A stretch of 64,000 nucleotides of DNA. Source: Halichondria panicea. Its lineage: Eukaryota > Porifera > Demospongiae > Suberitida > Halichondriidae. A program made the position numbers and the translations under genes. Positions 1 through 12,300 of this stretch are shown piece after piece (position 1 is the stretch's first letter; each line of letters opens with the position of its first letter). Under the pieces are notes generated by a model. That model made no database searches. It was given only the letters and a program-made list of their open reading frames with translations, and had not been told where the DNA came from. The stretch spans positions 4,163,301 through 4,227,300 of the forward strand of contig NC_087390.1 of NCBI RefSeq assembly GCF_963675165.1, written 5' to 3'.

Positions 1-739
1 GTTTTCCTTTACCAATCCTGAAGAAGTTTAGGACATAAAATTGTAGGAAACATAATATTATAGGAAAGTCTATAGGAAATGTTGCACTATCGATCCAGAT
101 AGTACAGATTTTTTCCCTGTGGTAGGTGTTACAAGTAGTATAATTAACACTATTATAGCTGAACTAGACATGCGGGTAAATATGTTTTTATGTAATAGGT
201 TGCTATTGAAAAAAAAACTACCTTGTTCCTGGACGGGCCCTCCACCTTTCTGGAAGGCATGAAGGAAAACTATGACCACGTTCAGCTTGGGTTGAGTTGG
301 TACCTAGGAGCACCATGGCAAGTCAGGGACATAAAAGGTGTTTGAGATTTTGATATTATGTTTACCGTCCTGTTTTCTGTATACATACTCAATGGGGTAT
401 CCCTTTATGGCTCACCAAACGGCAAGGTGTAATCCTGGTTGAGACAATAGGCGCGGGGCAATCTAGGTTTGCATAATACTTAGTACATTTGAGCCTCGCG
501 CGCGATTATCCAGATGAAGATTAATGGTTAATTTTCATAGCAAACGCACATGCTCATTAAGTGCCACGTACATAGTCGAAAGCTTTTTGTGTTGCTGATT
601 AGCAGAAGCAGCTAAACGCTTCTAACAGTACAGCTTGCTACCTTGTTCTGTCCACTGATGCAATATGGCCAGTACATGCATTTAATTTGTAAGAGCTCTG
701 AACATCATTAATTAACTGATTTTGAATGTAGAGCACTAT
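1..739. other. Non-coding or unresolved flank
   Basis: I see no convincing gene here. A short minus-strand stretch near 212-250 is bordered by AG and GT and could be a small exon, but its peptide is too short to judge. The sequence is otherwise mixed AT-rich spacer. Confidence 0.4.
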
Positions 740-1257
740 AATTAACCCGAGGCGCGTGGGCGGCCACGGGTTATAGTAGTCGTTTGGTTTGTTTGTTTGT
801 TTGTTTGTTTGTTTGTTTGTGACAGGTGAATCTACTCACCTGGATGCCACAGCACTGCGTTTACAGCATGGATAGCCTTCATACAACAAGTTATTAATTT
901 TAATAGTGGCAGAATTTCATGTTAAACCTTCGTTGTCAAATAAAAACGAGTAAAAGCTAAGAAGCTTGTGACTGGGTCTGCTTACCTGGATGCTCTAGCA
1001 CTGCGTTTACAGCATGGGTAGCCTCCACACAACAAGTCAGTACTTCTAATAGTGGCAGCTTTCGGTGTTAAAGCTTCGTTGTCTAATAAAAGCGAGCAAA
1101 ATGTAGCTTGAACAGAACTTGCACATGCGTTACTTATAACTGAAGTGATCCTGTACCAGGTCCAGAAACAATGGAACAGGGTCACTAAAGTAGAAAGCTG
1201 TATATACCAGGAACAATATTGGAACAGGGTCACTAAAGCAGAAAGCTTGCTTTAGCT
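740..1257 (+). repeat. Interspersed repeat family R, copy 1
   Basis: It begins with an AACCCGAGGCGCGTGGGCGG head and a (GTTT)n run at about 785-820. Two tandem versions of a block with TACTCACCTGGATGCC and GCGTTTACAGCATGG follow. Related sequence recurs at 16255-17160, and the head recurs inverted near 38985-39195. The segment 2280-2530 matches 16490-16715 and probably belongs to the same composite family. A GC-rich head and a simple-repeat stretch resemble a SINE, but I could not identify a clear tRNA-like head. Confidence 0.65.
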
Positions 1258-2290
1258 GACTGGGATCCATGCAGGACCTGTATGGAACGCCGTTTGCGAC
1301 AAAATTCAGGCAGAATCTGATAGGCGTGTGCATCCAATATAAAATCGATCTGATAATCGATTATTAAAATTCGATTTTTAATAATGGATTTTTGAAATTC
1401 GATTTTTGAAATCGATTTTTGATAATCGATTTTTGATAATCGATTATTGAAATTCGATTTTTAATAATCAATTTTTGAAAATCTATTGCAATTGATTGAT
1501 ACTAGCCTCGAATCCAGGCCGATTAAAATGGATTCAAGGCTACAGTTAGGCCGCCCTTGAAACTCAGAACATGCACAATTAGTACAAACTCCTTCTCCAT
1601 GGCCTGGAATCAAAGCTTGGCTTGGTTAGCTATCTCACATGATAGACTATAACGCAAAAGCGAAACATTATTGTTTTTTTGGAACCATTAAAAAGGAGGG
1701 CCATAAGTCACAATAAAAATCATTAATTTTAGAACTGTTCTGTTGGTGCTAATCTTATTTAGTTCCTTCGTGCACGCATTTTTGTATGTTTTCTTGCCAG
1801 CACTGTTTTATTTGGCCATCTTGTGTGTGCTTAGAGAAAGAGCTGAGAAAGAGTTTGGTGATTCCAGATAGAATAGAAGTCATGAATAGTGGGTTCTTCA
1901 ATGCAAAATTTCTCTAAGGATAGTCTCACGTGATACAGCTTTAGACAGGGACCCCCCCAGCCCCCTTCAGAGCAGTTCTAAAATCGAATTTCAATAATCG
2001 ATTATCAAAAATTGATTATCAAAAATCGATTATTAAAAATCGAATTTCAATAATCGATTATCAAAAATCGATTATCAAAAATCGATTTTCAAAAATCGAA
2101 TTTCAAAAATCGATTATCAGATCGATTGTCAAAGATCGTTCACGTGTAAATCGAAAATCAACTGTAAAAAATCGATTATTAAAAATCGATCTTCAAAAAT
2201 CGATTTTATATTGGATGCACACGCCTATCAGATTCTGCCTGAATTTTGTCGCAAACGGCGTTCCATAGACCTGGAGCCATACTTCTCTGA
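1258..2290. mobile_element. Foldback element with ATCGATTT satellite arms
   Basis: The left arm (1260-1350) contains GGAACGCCGTTTGCGACAAA. The right arm (about 2200-2275) is its near-perfect reverse complement. Inside each unique arm lies 130-230 bp of degenerate ATCGATTTTTGATA repeats (1345-1490 and 1980-2210), also in inverted orientation. The roughly 500-bp core shows no coding signal. The pattern fits a foldback or long-TIR non-autonomous element. Short related ATCAATTTTTGATAATC pieces occur at 7440-7475 and 8330-8385. Confidence 0.75.
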
Positions 2291-2679
2291 GACTCCATGC
2301 TTCTTTGCTGTGATCCCAATCCACAGTGCATATATTTATAGTACTACTACCTGTTCTCAAATGTTTCAGCATGCCTCCAGTCTGGTTTAGTTTTATTGCT
2401 CCTGAGTTGCTGTGCAAGTCATGCATGATGATGATAACAACATCACTATATGCACTGCATTATATCAGTCTTCTGGTTTCTTTATAATCATGTCACCAGC
2501 CGAGGGTTTGCACTTTAGTGCTCTAGTTATTTTAATTATTGATGGGCGTGGCTCATTGAGAGTCACCAGCCACCCAGATGAGGTGGGACACCAGGTGTTA
2601 ATTCTTCGGACAGTCAAGGCTCAACGGTACATGCATGTATACGACATAATTATCAGAGTGGATGCACTATAGAATTACA

Positions 2680-3640
2680 TGCAAAGTTATTGTCCTCAGA
2701 CTCTTGACACCCCTTAGACACTTTGATAATTAAGATGTACATGGGAAATACATGGGAAAAGTGCCTCAGAGGAGGTATATACTATCATCAAGAGTGCATA
2801 AGAAGAGAAAAGTGTCGAACTACTGATACATGTTTTTTGGAAAAAGAAAACATTGAGCTTCATGTTGAATCATCTTGATGTAGCATAAATGGTATGTTGC
2901 AAATAATACAGCAGAATGAACATTGTGTTAAATTTTGGTATTCAGACTTTGACCCGGGCCTTAAGTGCGCAGAGACGTTTTGCGCATAATTACGTAACGC
3001 ACAGAAGTTGTTAATGGTGAGTAAAGAGTTGCAAGTAAAGAGGATCAACTCGACTATTGTCTCTATATTTAGATGATTTTTGTGAAGATATCGTCTCAGT
3101 GTGCAGTGAGCAACTCCATAAGCTCTGAACGTTGAACGCGAACATTGAACAATTGATAGCTAGAATTGTTCGAAAACCACACCCCTAAAAACATCACGGT
3201 TAACATTTGTGATTTGTGACAGGGCCAATGAAAACGGACCTTAACGCGGCAATAATTAAATTAAGCTATAGGCCAATTTAGTAGAAATGAAAAACATGGG
3301 CAAAAAATTTTTTTTTCACAGGTGCTAACTTCAACCCTTCCTCTACCTACCTGAAAAAATTTGGGTCTCTACGAAGCTTTAAACAGGTCAAGCGCGGACG
3401 TTGAAGAAACTCACCGAACGTTCATTTTTTACAATGAAATTTACTGTCTACGTGAGGGGAAATTCCCTGGGAATTTCTCTATTATTGTTAATTATTTTTA
3501 ACAAATAAAAGATGACAACTTGTACAGGACTATTTCATCAGCCCAGTACTTACAATCATCAAGAGGAGCCAGGTATATTATAGCTCCACTTCTTAACAAA
3601 CATAATTTAGCAACAGAAATAGATTAGAAAGAGCAGCTAT
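2680..3640. other. Intergenic spacer
   Basis: No gene is recognised. A 35-bp segment at 3215-3252 (GCCAATGAAAACGGACCTTA core) is repeated in inverted orientation at 4560-4600, which may mark the ends of an old 1.4-kb insertion. Confidence 0.35.
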
Positions 3641-3951
3641 CTAGCTAGCTAGCTTGGCGTAGATCCACTCTTGTTTCTTTAGATGTACGTATCCCGTGCC
3701 ACTTGTCCTCATAAACACTCCATAACAACCTACAGATAAGTAGTAAGTTAAGATAGACACAATATCAATGTCACTTACATTCTAGCCAATAGACTAGCGT
3801 TTCTCAGGCCTCCGACACTTACCACCACCTGGGGGAACCATCAATATAAATGTTATACGACAATTCCACGCAGTTTCCTGGGCCCTCCATGATGTGATCA
3901 CCCATCCCATCAGGCCTGTTACTACTAAGCACAATGGCAGTGATACCAGTA
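3641..3951 (-). CDS. Two terminal exons of a small possible membrane protein
   Basis: Two exons can be joined: 3823-3951 and 3641-3729 (minus strand, stop at 3641-3643). The upstream exon ends in phase 1 before a GTAAGT donor. The downstream exon starts after CTGTAG and carries the remaining two bases, so the frame closes. The joined peptide has a hydrophobic run (LVSLPLCLVVTGLMGWVI), then PPGGG, a GTGYVHLKKQ segment and a short tail. One membrane helix is plausible. An alternative upstream frame gives a different peptide, and I found no convincing start or earlier exon. I do not recognise the family. Confidence 0.35.
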
Positions 3952-4843
3952 CTAAATTAAAGGAGGAAAGCTTCTTATAAGGCTACTAATAAGTTGGATC
4001 AAGCCTTAGATAGATATGGACGAATACTAAGTGAAACACTACCTATAATAGATCACTTAGGCTTCCTTTAAGCTGTATGAAGGACAGAGACACTTTCTGT
4101 AGGCTCCATACAAGTTAGGGATCTTTTATAAGACTGATACATTACACAGATAATAAGTACAAGCTTATAACAAGACATGAGAGCTTACCATTTGAGCGAC
4201 GGGAGTCTTTGTCTCTTTATTTCTTCGAAGATCCTTCCTAGGTGCCAAGCAATCCAGCTACATAGCTATACTAGCTAGCTAGAGAGTCCTAGAACGCCTA
4301 GCCTTCATCTAACTAACTTGTCTTCTCCAGAACATCTTTTACTAAGCTTTATGAGTATACGGAAGTGCCCGGAAGCCAATAATTGAACTTCAATTATCAT
4401 GACGTTTGAGCGTCATTTACTCAAGAGGGCATTGCAATACCTTCGTAGCGTTCCCTCGAACATAATTATCTCCGGAAAGAAAGTAGCTAGGAGGTCGATC
4501 TTGGTATCATTTTGAAGCTTAAAGGACGCCCTATCTGATTCAACAATAAAAACTGATTCGAAAATGCCCGCGTTAAGGTCCCTTTTCATTGGCACTGTCA
4601 CATTTACTAGGAGATTACTAGTAAATTTACAACACTTTATCACGTGCGAGTTTGTGCATAGTGTTTGTGTAGAAGTATCAGTAGTTTGACACTCTTCCCT
4701 TCTTATGGACTCTTGCTATCATGGGACTTAGTATACCTGCAACTTACTTGCAACTTACTTAATTAGTATGCCTAGTATCCCGTTGTCAAGTAAATGTATT
4801 ATAGTCAAGCTTCGAGAGAAAGGTTGCGCATGCGCACTAGTAT

Positions 4844-4985
4844 CTAGACACTGTTTTGTCTCGAGCGTAGCGAGGGTACTACAAGTGGCTGAGGGCTTGT
4901 AAATCACATGGACACTGATATCGGGATACTAAGTCAGTGCCTTTGGGCTTCTAAATCCCATAGACACCTCCAAAAGAGTGTCTAA
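4844..4985. mobile_element. MITE of the TTAGACACTG family
   Basis: The ends TAGACACTGTTTTG and AGAGTGTCTAA are inverted. The core holds GAGCGTAGCGAGGGTACTAC and GGGCTTCTAAATC motifs shared with the better-preserved copy at 27853-27985. At about 140 bp it has no coding capacity. Confidence 0.65.
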
Positions 4986-5949
4986 CTCGATTTTATTTAA
5001 ATTATGGTGTCTGAGTCAATGCTGATGTTCCTGCCTCGAGCCCAATATTAGCTGTTTATAGCTTGCTGAGAGGCACAAGCGAATACTAATTATTGTCTTG
5101 CAGTCGGCTCAACAGTGGGTACACACTCACTGGAACGGTGTACTTCCTCAGCAGTGTAGTACCCTAGTAGGTACATGTAGGTAACACACTTACTATAACA
5201 CAATTAGCAGTGTACTTCCTCAGCAGTGTAGGGTACATGTAACAATTATTATGTGCTCATGCATCTTATACAAGAAACTCAACGATCCTCTATATAGTTG
5301 GGACCAATAATTATTGCAGAACAAGAACAAACATCATTGTGCATGCATGCACTTTCTATATGGACTGGCTTTTCTATAATTATAGGCAATAATAATTGCT
5401 TTCAATGTCTACTCTTTTTGGTTGGCTTTAACAGCTAAAAACATAACTCGCTTCTTTGGAATCTGTGCAAACCTTCGTGCTGTAGGAGATTCGATTCCCA
5501 GTAGAGGTGGTTCTTTGGGTTCAATTGAACCCCCCTCTGAGACATAAGTGAGTGGGGGAGACTTAAGCATGCAACTAGTTTGCTAGTTTTCCTTTCTTAC
5601 TAGATCTAGCACTAGCTTATCACTTATACTTTTAGTTCTTGCAAATCCTGTGAAGGTAACTGGTTTGTTTGTGCAGTTTTAGTGACTGAAAGGCCAAAAA
5701 CTCTCCAGCACATGCTGACTGTTAGAAATAGCACGTGCTAATGCTGACCTTTTTTTTAGGTGAAATTCAATGATTTAATGCATGCACAAACTGTCAGAGT
5801 CTTTGTCCCGCTCAACTAAGTGTGCTTGGAACCCCCCTTTTAGATCCGTCACTGATTCCCAATAGCACACACTGTACCAGCTGAACATAAATTTTATAGT
5901 GAGATTATAACACATGCAAGAACCTACATTATAACTATCATGACTGCAG
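4986..5949. other. Spacer with a short tandem duplication
   Basis: GTGTACTTCCTCAGCAGTGTAG occurs at about 5138 and 5209, part of a roughly 70-bp duplication with varied filler. A T-loop-like GATTCGATTCCC at about 5490 lacks any supporting tRNA fold. No gene was resolved. Confidence 0.4.
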
Positions 5950-6077
5950 GTACTGTTGCCATATTGGAGAAGGAAGCTGGTATTCTAAAGCCTGAGCACC
6001 AGCAAGTTGTGGAGGCTTTTAGAGACAATCTTGTCAAGGACTTCAATGCGTATTTGGGTGACTCTGCTGAGAAATAA
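5950..6077 (+). CDS. C-terminal exon of an unidentified protein
   Basis: A GACTGCAG acceptor precedes a 128-bp exon that starts in phase 1 and ends at a TAA (6075-6077). It encodes 41 residues beginning TVAILEKEAGIL and ending FNAYLGDSAEK. The peptide is charged, predicted helical and free of low complexity, which argues for real coding sequence. I did not find the preceding exon on the plus strand, and I do not recognise the protein. It may belong to a gene whose other exons are hidden among the repeats at 1-5.9 kb. Confidence 0.4.
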
Positions 6078-6623
6078 AGAGTAAAGTTAGTCAATAGCAA
6101 ACTACGGTACGTGTAACCTTTTATTCTTATTGTTTAGTGGTATAATTGTATACATTTGTACATAATCGATTTTCTTATAACACAACTTATAAGCATTGAT
6201 GTTTTTCTGAGTACATGTAGATACTTTGGATGTAATTATCATGTCATAATTATAGTTATGTGATGTCTATTTTCACATGCATGACTTATAATTACACGTT
6301 GAGTTCGCCCCCGGAAGTTGTGTAGTCAATTATGACTTCATTTATATATGCTTTACTAGTGTGCATAGTGGACATGCAAGTATGCCATGGGACTTCTACA
6401 TGGAAAATGCTAGCTTTTAGCTGGTTGGAGCTTACCAGCTCTACAGCATAATTATATAGATATATAGAAGCGCTTTTTAACAAGGGTTCCAATGGTATAT
6501 GAAACTTTGAATTTCAGTAAAGTATGAAGTTTTATTACAACTTTATGGAGGTCGATCAACACATACTGATTGATCACTTAGAGTTTCTATAGCATTTTTT
6601 GTATATTGAATTGTTTTGCTTGT

Positions 6624-8500
6624 TAATTCGATGCTCTGAATTCCTTCAATACAAAGTAAATTCCAGGCCGCCCATCACTTGAACTTTTACTAATTATGAC
6701 CTTTTAATAACTTCCAGGCCAAATTGCTTTTTGTTTTTGCTGAATCAGCAGTAGAACACGACTGGATCTAGCTAGTATGGCTATTAATATTATGTGCTGA
6801 TAGGGTATAGGCCCAATAACCATCGCAGACACCAAACACAACTAGTTGTCAACAGAAACCGTGCAGAAACATAATATTATTGTCTCATAAATCAGCCATA
6901 ATTATAACATAGACTTGTGATTATAGGCCGCCCAACTTAATCGAGTTGGAATAATTCGATGCTTTGAATTCCTTCGATACAAAGTAAATTCCAGGCCGCC
7001 CATCACTTGAACTTTTTACTAATTATGACCTTTTAATGACTTCCAGGCCGAATTGCTTTTCGTTTTGCTGAATCAGCAGTAGAACACGACTAGATCTAGC
7101 TAGTGGCTATTTATATTATGTGCTGATAGGGTATAGTCCCAATAACCATCGCAGACACCAAACACAACTAGTTGTCAACAGATCAGCGACAGAAACCGTG
7201 TAGAAACATAATATTATTGTCTCATAAATCAGCCATATAACATAGACTTGTGATTATAGGCCTCCCAACTTTTAAAGGGCGGCTGAAATATGAGACCAGC
7301 AGAAACACAGTAGCCGCTACTGCTGAGTCAGTAAAAACAAATGGCCTGGATTGTCATTAAAAGGTTAAAAGTTCAAGTGGTGCCTGACCTCCTCTGGCTT
7401 CACAGCTAGCCTCATCAATGATGAATCCATAGCAAAAATTGAATCAATTATCAAAAATCAATTTTTGATAATCAGTGGAGGTTGGTCATGATTGTTAATT
7501 AATCTTCTAATTTTCTTTGTAACCTCCAGTTCCTACAGTAAATGCACGGAAACCATAGAAGGAATCCCAACCCGCTGAGTCAGCACTTTTATCTCATTTT
7601 GCATTCTAGAGCGTTTATCTTTCTTGCATGCATTTAACATCTCCTGTTAGTCTATGGTAGTTTTTAAAACTATCATTGCTACACCTGCTACATAATTAAG
7701 TGTCTGGCATCGATCATTTTTAACAACAATCATGGTCATTCATTACCCACTCTTTGAGTTTCTCTATTTCTGCCTGCATGCAGTAAAATTAAGCAGCAAA
7801 ATTAACACACGCTTTAATATGGAGCAATCACAAAGTAATTCTAAAGTCTTGTTGATAATTTATATAGATACAGATTCTAACAGCAAGTTCAAAATAAAAC
7901 TTTATTTGGTCCAATAACCATCGCAGACTCCAAACACATGCAACTAGTTGTCAACAGGTTCAGCAACAGAAACCGTGCAAAACATAATAATTATTATTGT
8001 CTCATAAATCAGCCATAATCATAGACTTGTGATTACCGTAAGCGTTCTAATTATAGAACCAGCCTCGGTTAGGACGCCCTCTTTTATAACGCCCATAATT
8101 ATACTAGCATATTAAATTTTTTGTTTCTAGAAAAATAATTACTGGTTCTATAATTAGAACGATTACGGTAGGCTGCCCAACTTTTAAAGGGCTGAAATAT
8201 GAAAATAACCAGCAGAAGCACAGTAGACGCTACTGCTGAGTCAGTAAAAACGAAAAGGAAGTGATTCCCGACCTCCTCTGGCTTCAGCGGCCTACTTTAA
8301 TGGATTATCAATGATCGAATCCATAGCAAAAATTGATTATCGAATATCAATAATCAATAACAAAAATCAATTTTTGATAATCAGTGGAGGTTGGTCAGGA
8401 TTCTTCTAATTTTCTTTGTAACCTCCAGTAAAATGCACAGAAACCATAGAAGAAATCCAACCCGCTGAGTCAGCACTTTAATTTATCTCAATTAAGGAAA
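6624..8500. repeat. Duplicated block, three partial copies
   Basis: Copy 1 is 6624-6942 and copy 2 begins at 6953 (period 329 bp). Both carry ATTCGATGCT, CCATCGCAGACACCAAACAC and CTCATAAATCAGCC. Copy 2 continues through 7271-7600. A third copy resumes at about 7912 and continues to 8500, interrupted by the inverted-repeat element at 8036-8168. CACTTGAACTTTT...TTCCAGGCC (about 6994-7047) also recurs inverted near 7341-7380, so the unit is itself partly a foldback. Minus-oriented fragments of the CTCTTTGAGTTT repeat family lie at 7707-7810 and 8590-8720. Confidence 0.7.
8036..8168. mobile_element. 133-bp MITE with 27-bp TIRs
   Basis: The ends are CCGTAAGCGTTCTAATTATA... and the inverted CCGTAATCGTTCTAATTATA..., matching over about 27 bp with one mismatch. 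The element interrupts the third copy of the 6.6-8.5 kb duplication between GATTA and TAGG. The uninterrupted sister copies read GATTATAGG, so the insertion boundaries are exact. Confidence 0.85.
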
Positions 8501-9361
8501 GTGCAGCAAAAGCTGGAAGTTTGTGACTAATCGTGTAATTCTGGCTCATTGCTTCGAATAGGACTATGCTACTCACTTTCTAGTGTCTGGCATCAATCAT
8601 TTTTAACAACAATCATGGTCATTCATTACCCACTCTTTGAGTTTCTGCTTCTGATTTTTGCCTGCATACAATGAACAGTTCATCGCCTTTTCTGCACACT
8701 CAGCAATTTAATAAGCAGCAAAATTAACACATGGGGCAATCACTAGAGTCTCGTTGATATAGATACAGATTCTAACAATAAGTTCAAAATAAAACTTTAG
8801 AAACAACAGCTTGTTTTACCGATTTTCCTTCCACCATGAAAACAGAGACATGATACGGTAAACAGATCACTTTCAATGTTAAGTTCATCGCCTTTTCTGC
8901 ACACCGACAGCAAGCAGCAAATGGGGCAATCAAACAGTGAGCGCATCCAGCTAACAGGGCAAACCACCACACAAATAATACTAAGATCACAAACCACATG
9001 AATCCATGACAACAGTGGCTGCACTTCATCAGTAACTTAGAACTGTACACAAGTCTAATCCGGACACTCCAAGATTTAATGTTTGTACAGTATGTGGAAT
9101 TGCCACAGTGTAACATCCTGTTACGTACAATGGGCGGACTCAATAATTATAAGTGTGCAAATGCCAAAGAATCCTTTTGTGCTTCAATAGGGTGCACTTC
9201 ACTAATTGACTTTTACAATAGGTGCATTGAAAACCATGTTCACATAATTATAATTATACACGCTATTTTGTATAAGCAAGGAATGATAACATGTTTACAG
9301 TGTACATGCTTGTAATATCAAAAAAATAATACTTTCTCTATTTACATGTATAGAAAATTGC

Positions 9362-12300
9362 TCAGCAAGCATAGATACAACCTGCCAAATTGAGAACCTC
9401 AGCGGTACTCAAGAAGTGGGTTAGAATACTACTGAAAAAAGTACTTTGACCCCCAGCCACGAAAATCTTATCACTCGACAGCGATGAGCATGTACAATAG
9501 TACCTAGGAGAAGACAAATCCCCAACTCTTGACCACGCTTTGATGTGCGGCTGATAGCAGTAAATCGATGAGCTTGGCTTGTCATTGTCATCACGTCCAC
9601 CAATAGCAAAAAGTGAACTGTTTACACCAAGAGGTGTGGATCGTTTAACAGGAGTGTCAGCGATTGTCATCCAAAGAGCAAATGGAGAGCTAGTTTTCAC
9701 TCTGGCACTGTCAATGAGCTTCTCCAAATGGATGCAGTGAACCACACTGCTTGGTGTGTCATTTGCATCCCATCCTCCCATGATGTAGAGGTTATGTCCC
9801 ACGAGAGAGGACTTAATGGAGGCTCGTGGGATAGGTAGCGGCTCGGCAGAGTACCATATCCGTAACTTTACGTCAAAGATTTCAACAGAAGCAATTCGTT
9901 TATCTTCATCATTGCGTCCTCCAGCCACAATTATGTGATAATTGAATAACTGTGCTGTAAAATTATTCCTAGCAGTGGACATCGGGGGATATGGACGTAT
10001 CCACTTATCTGAGTCAAACACAGCAACCTGACCAGTTCGCTTCCGAGAATCTGGATCTACCCCTCCAATCACTACCAGCTTATCGGTGTTTGAAGTCAAG
10101 GCAAAAGACTTGAAGCTATACAGAGGCAGTTTGGTCCAAAGGTCTGCTTGAATATCAAACTTCATCACTGTGCACATATCGCGATCACTGCTGGCTTCAC
10201 CTCCACCTACATAGATTGCTTCACCCACAACAACACTTTGAATCGTTGCACCCATCTTGACAGGCATGTTTTTTGACTTTATCCAATCAGTTGGAGAAAG
10301 CAAAAGACTATTTTCAGGGGTTGGTTCCTATAGTGGAAGAAATTATGCAATAAAACAATCACAACGAGTGATGCAAGCTGCACTGTGCTAATACCTCTCG
10401 CCATGTTTTGCTTTCGCTCAAAAAGTATTAGAAGAGGTAATTAGTTTGCTTTGTATATATTATGTTATTGTACAATGAACGCAAACAGTCATTATAGAAG
10501 CATGATTAAACGCCTGGGCGTTTATCTCCTAGCAACATAATTATGTAGAGGGGGAGTTTAAACAAGATGGGCGCTTATTGTTATGTCTATTTCAAACTGT
10601 TGCTGTTTATTATGCTACATGTATTTTTGGCTGCTGCCACAGCTCTCAGCTGAGACCACGCCCACCCACGCTTAAAAATTAAGAGCTAGCTAGCTAGTTA
10701 GCTATTCTCCTGAGTATCTGACTCTCTCTGCTAGAGCTAGCTGTCCCAGACTCTTAGTGACAAAGCTCAGAAGCTGGAAAGAACGGCTGCTAAGGTGGGC
10801 GTGGCCCCAGGGACACATTATCATTATAGGTGTGGCAGCGGTGGTGACGGGTGATCCTGTCGGCCACCATACACAAGGGCTGCTTCTGGTAGTGTACAAT
10901 ACATGCACGCAGATTTTGTAGTTAACAAACTGCTAATGAATTTCCTGACAAAATCGTGTCGGCGGGGATCACGTTAATGTTTTACCAATTATTATGGCAA
11001 CGTTGACGTAGCCAAGTCTCCGATGCTTTTGAAATGTCTGGGTCCAAGGTCAATCAATGTGTATATGTAGGAAAGCAGCGCTAAGATTTCCTCAGCCTCA
11101 GTGCTCAAAATACTATACACAACTAGTGTTCAAGCTGGCGCTGTGCTAATGCCTCTCGCCATGTTTTTGCTTTCGCTCAAAAGTATTAGAGTGTTATATT
11201 AGTTTCTATAATGAAGTTTAAATTAAAGTTAGCTTATCTATATAAAGTCACTGAGAAGAAAAGACTTATTTACATGTACATGCATCTATTGTTGTTATTT
11301 ATTGTTGTTATTTATTGTATTATGTGGCTTACCAGGACCTCAAGAAAGAAGAAAATCGATTCTTCCAGGATCTGTACTTCAGTGTATATAATATCTAAGA
11401 AGAAAAGACCTGTGTACATGCATATTGTTATCTATATTGTTATATGGTAGTGTTTTGTGGCTTGCCTTCAAGACAAAGATGATTCTGCCAGGAGGATCTT
11501 GGATGTTATTTTCTCACACGTGGGGAATGAGCGCGCATGCGCATTACATCCACAGGAATAATTAAAGGGTGTGTCCAAAGAGATCAATTTTACAAAGCTG
11601 GCTGTTTTAACAGATATTTTCTGAGTATTGTAGCTAATAAAAAGCTAGCGCTTTAGTGCAAGGCTAACTCATATGTTGAATAGAAAGTTTGTGCGGACAG
11701 ATGATGCTATGAAAGATTCTGAAGAGACTGCAACAGCCTTCAATGTGAATCAAACTAGCCATAACTCGAGAAAGAAGCTTTAGTTTGCTAATCCACGAAT
11801 CAAAATCCAAGAGAACGTGGCTAGAAGCCTATAGAAGCTGTTAGCTTTCGTCGCATTGCAACCGTTGAGCAGTTACAGCTGGAACAGACACACAGACACA
11901 CACACACACAGTCAGCTTTACCGTATCCCACGTGCGGCTACGCCTCGAGGCATAACTATACATAGGGTGTTGTAATCTGGGTACCCGTACCCGCATCCTC
12001 GTCAACTATGCCTACCCTTTTGTGAATTAAGTATGAGAGGGGACTGGACGTCTTTTCGCGAACGGTAAGGACCCATGATATAAAAGTATTAAATTGTCAC
12101 CAACAATTGAAATGAAACTAAAGCATAAGCAGCATAATAGAGAAAATGTTACTAAAACATTGAAACGTACATTCGTCGCTACTTAGAAATGACTGCATTT
12201 AAGCAGACCAAGCAATTATTAAGCAGCGGGAATGGACGAGAGGATGAGGCTATTTCTTCGTTCTAGCTGTTGAAAGTAATTGGACCTTGCATTACACATG

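Noticed and set aside
785-820. (GTTT)n run considered as a regulatory tract
   Set aside because: It is the simple-repeat part of family R, seen in other copies.
4413-4643. 76-codon minus-strand frame
   Set aside because: It begins within an inverted copy of a 35-bp repeat (3215-3252) and has no recognisable domain.
5470-5545. Possible tRNA T-arm (GATTCGATTCCC)
   Set aside because: No cloverleaf or A box upstream.
8784-9143. 119-codon minus-strand frame with a Cys-rich hydrophobic segment
   Set aside because: Part of it overlaps the GTTCATCGCCTTTTCTGCACAC repeat also seen at about 8676. There are no supporting splice signals or family match.
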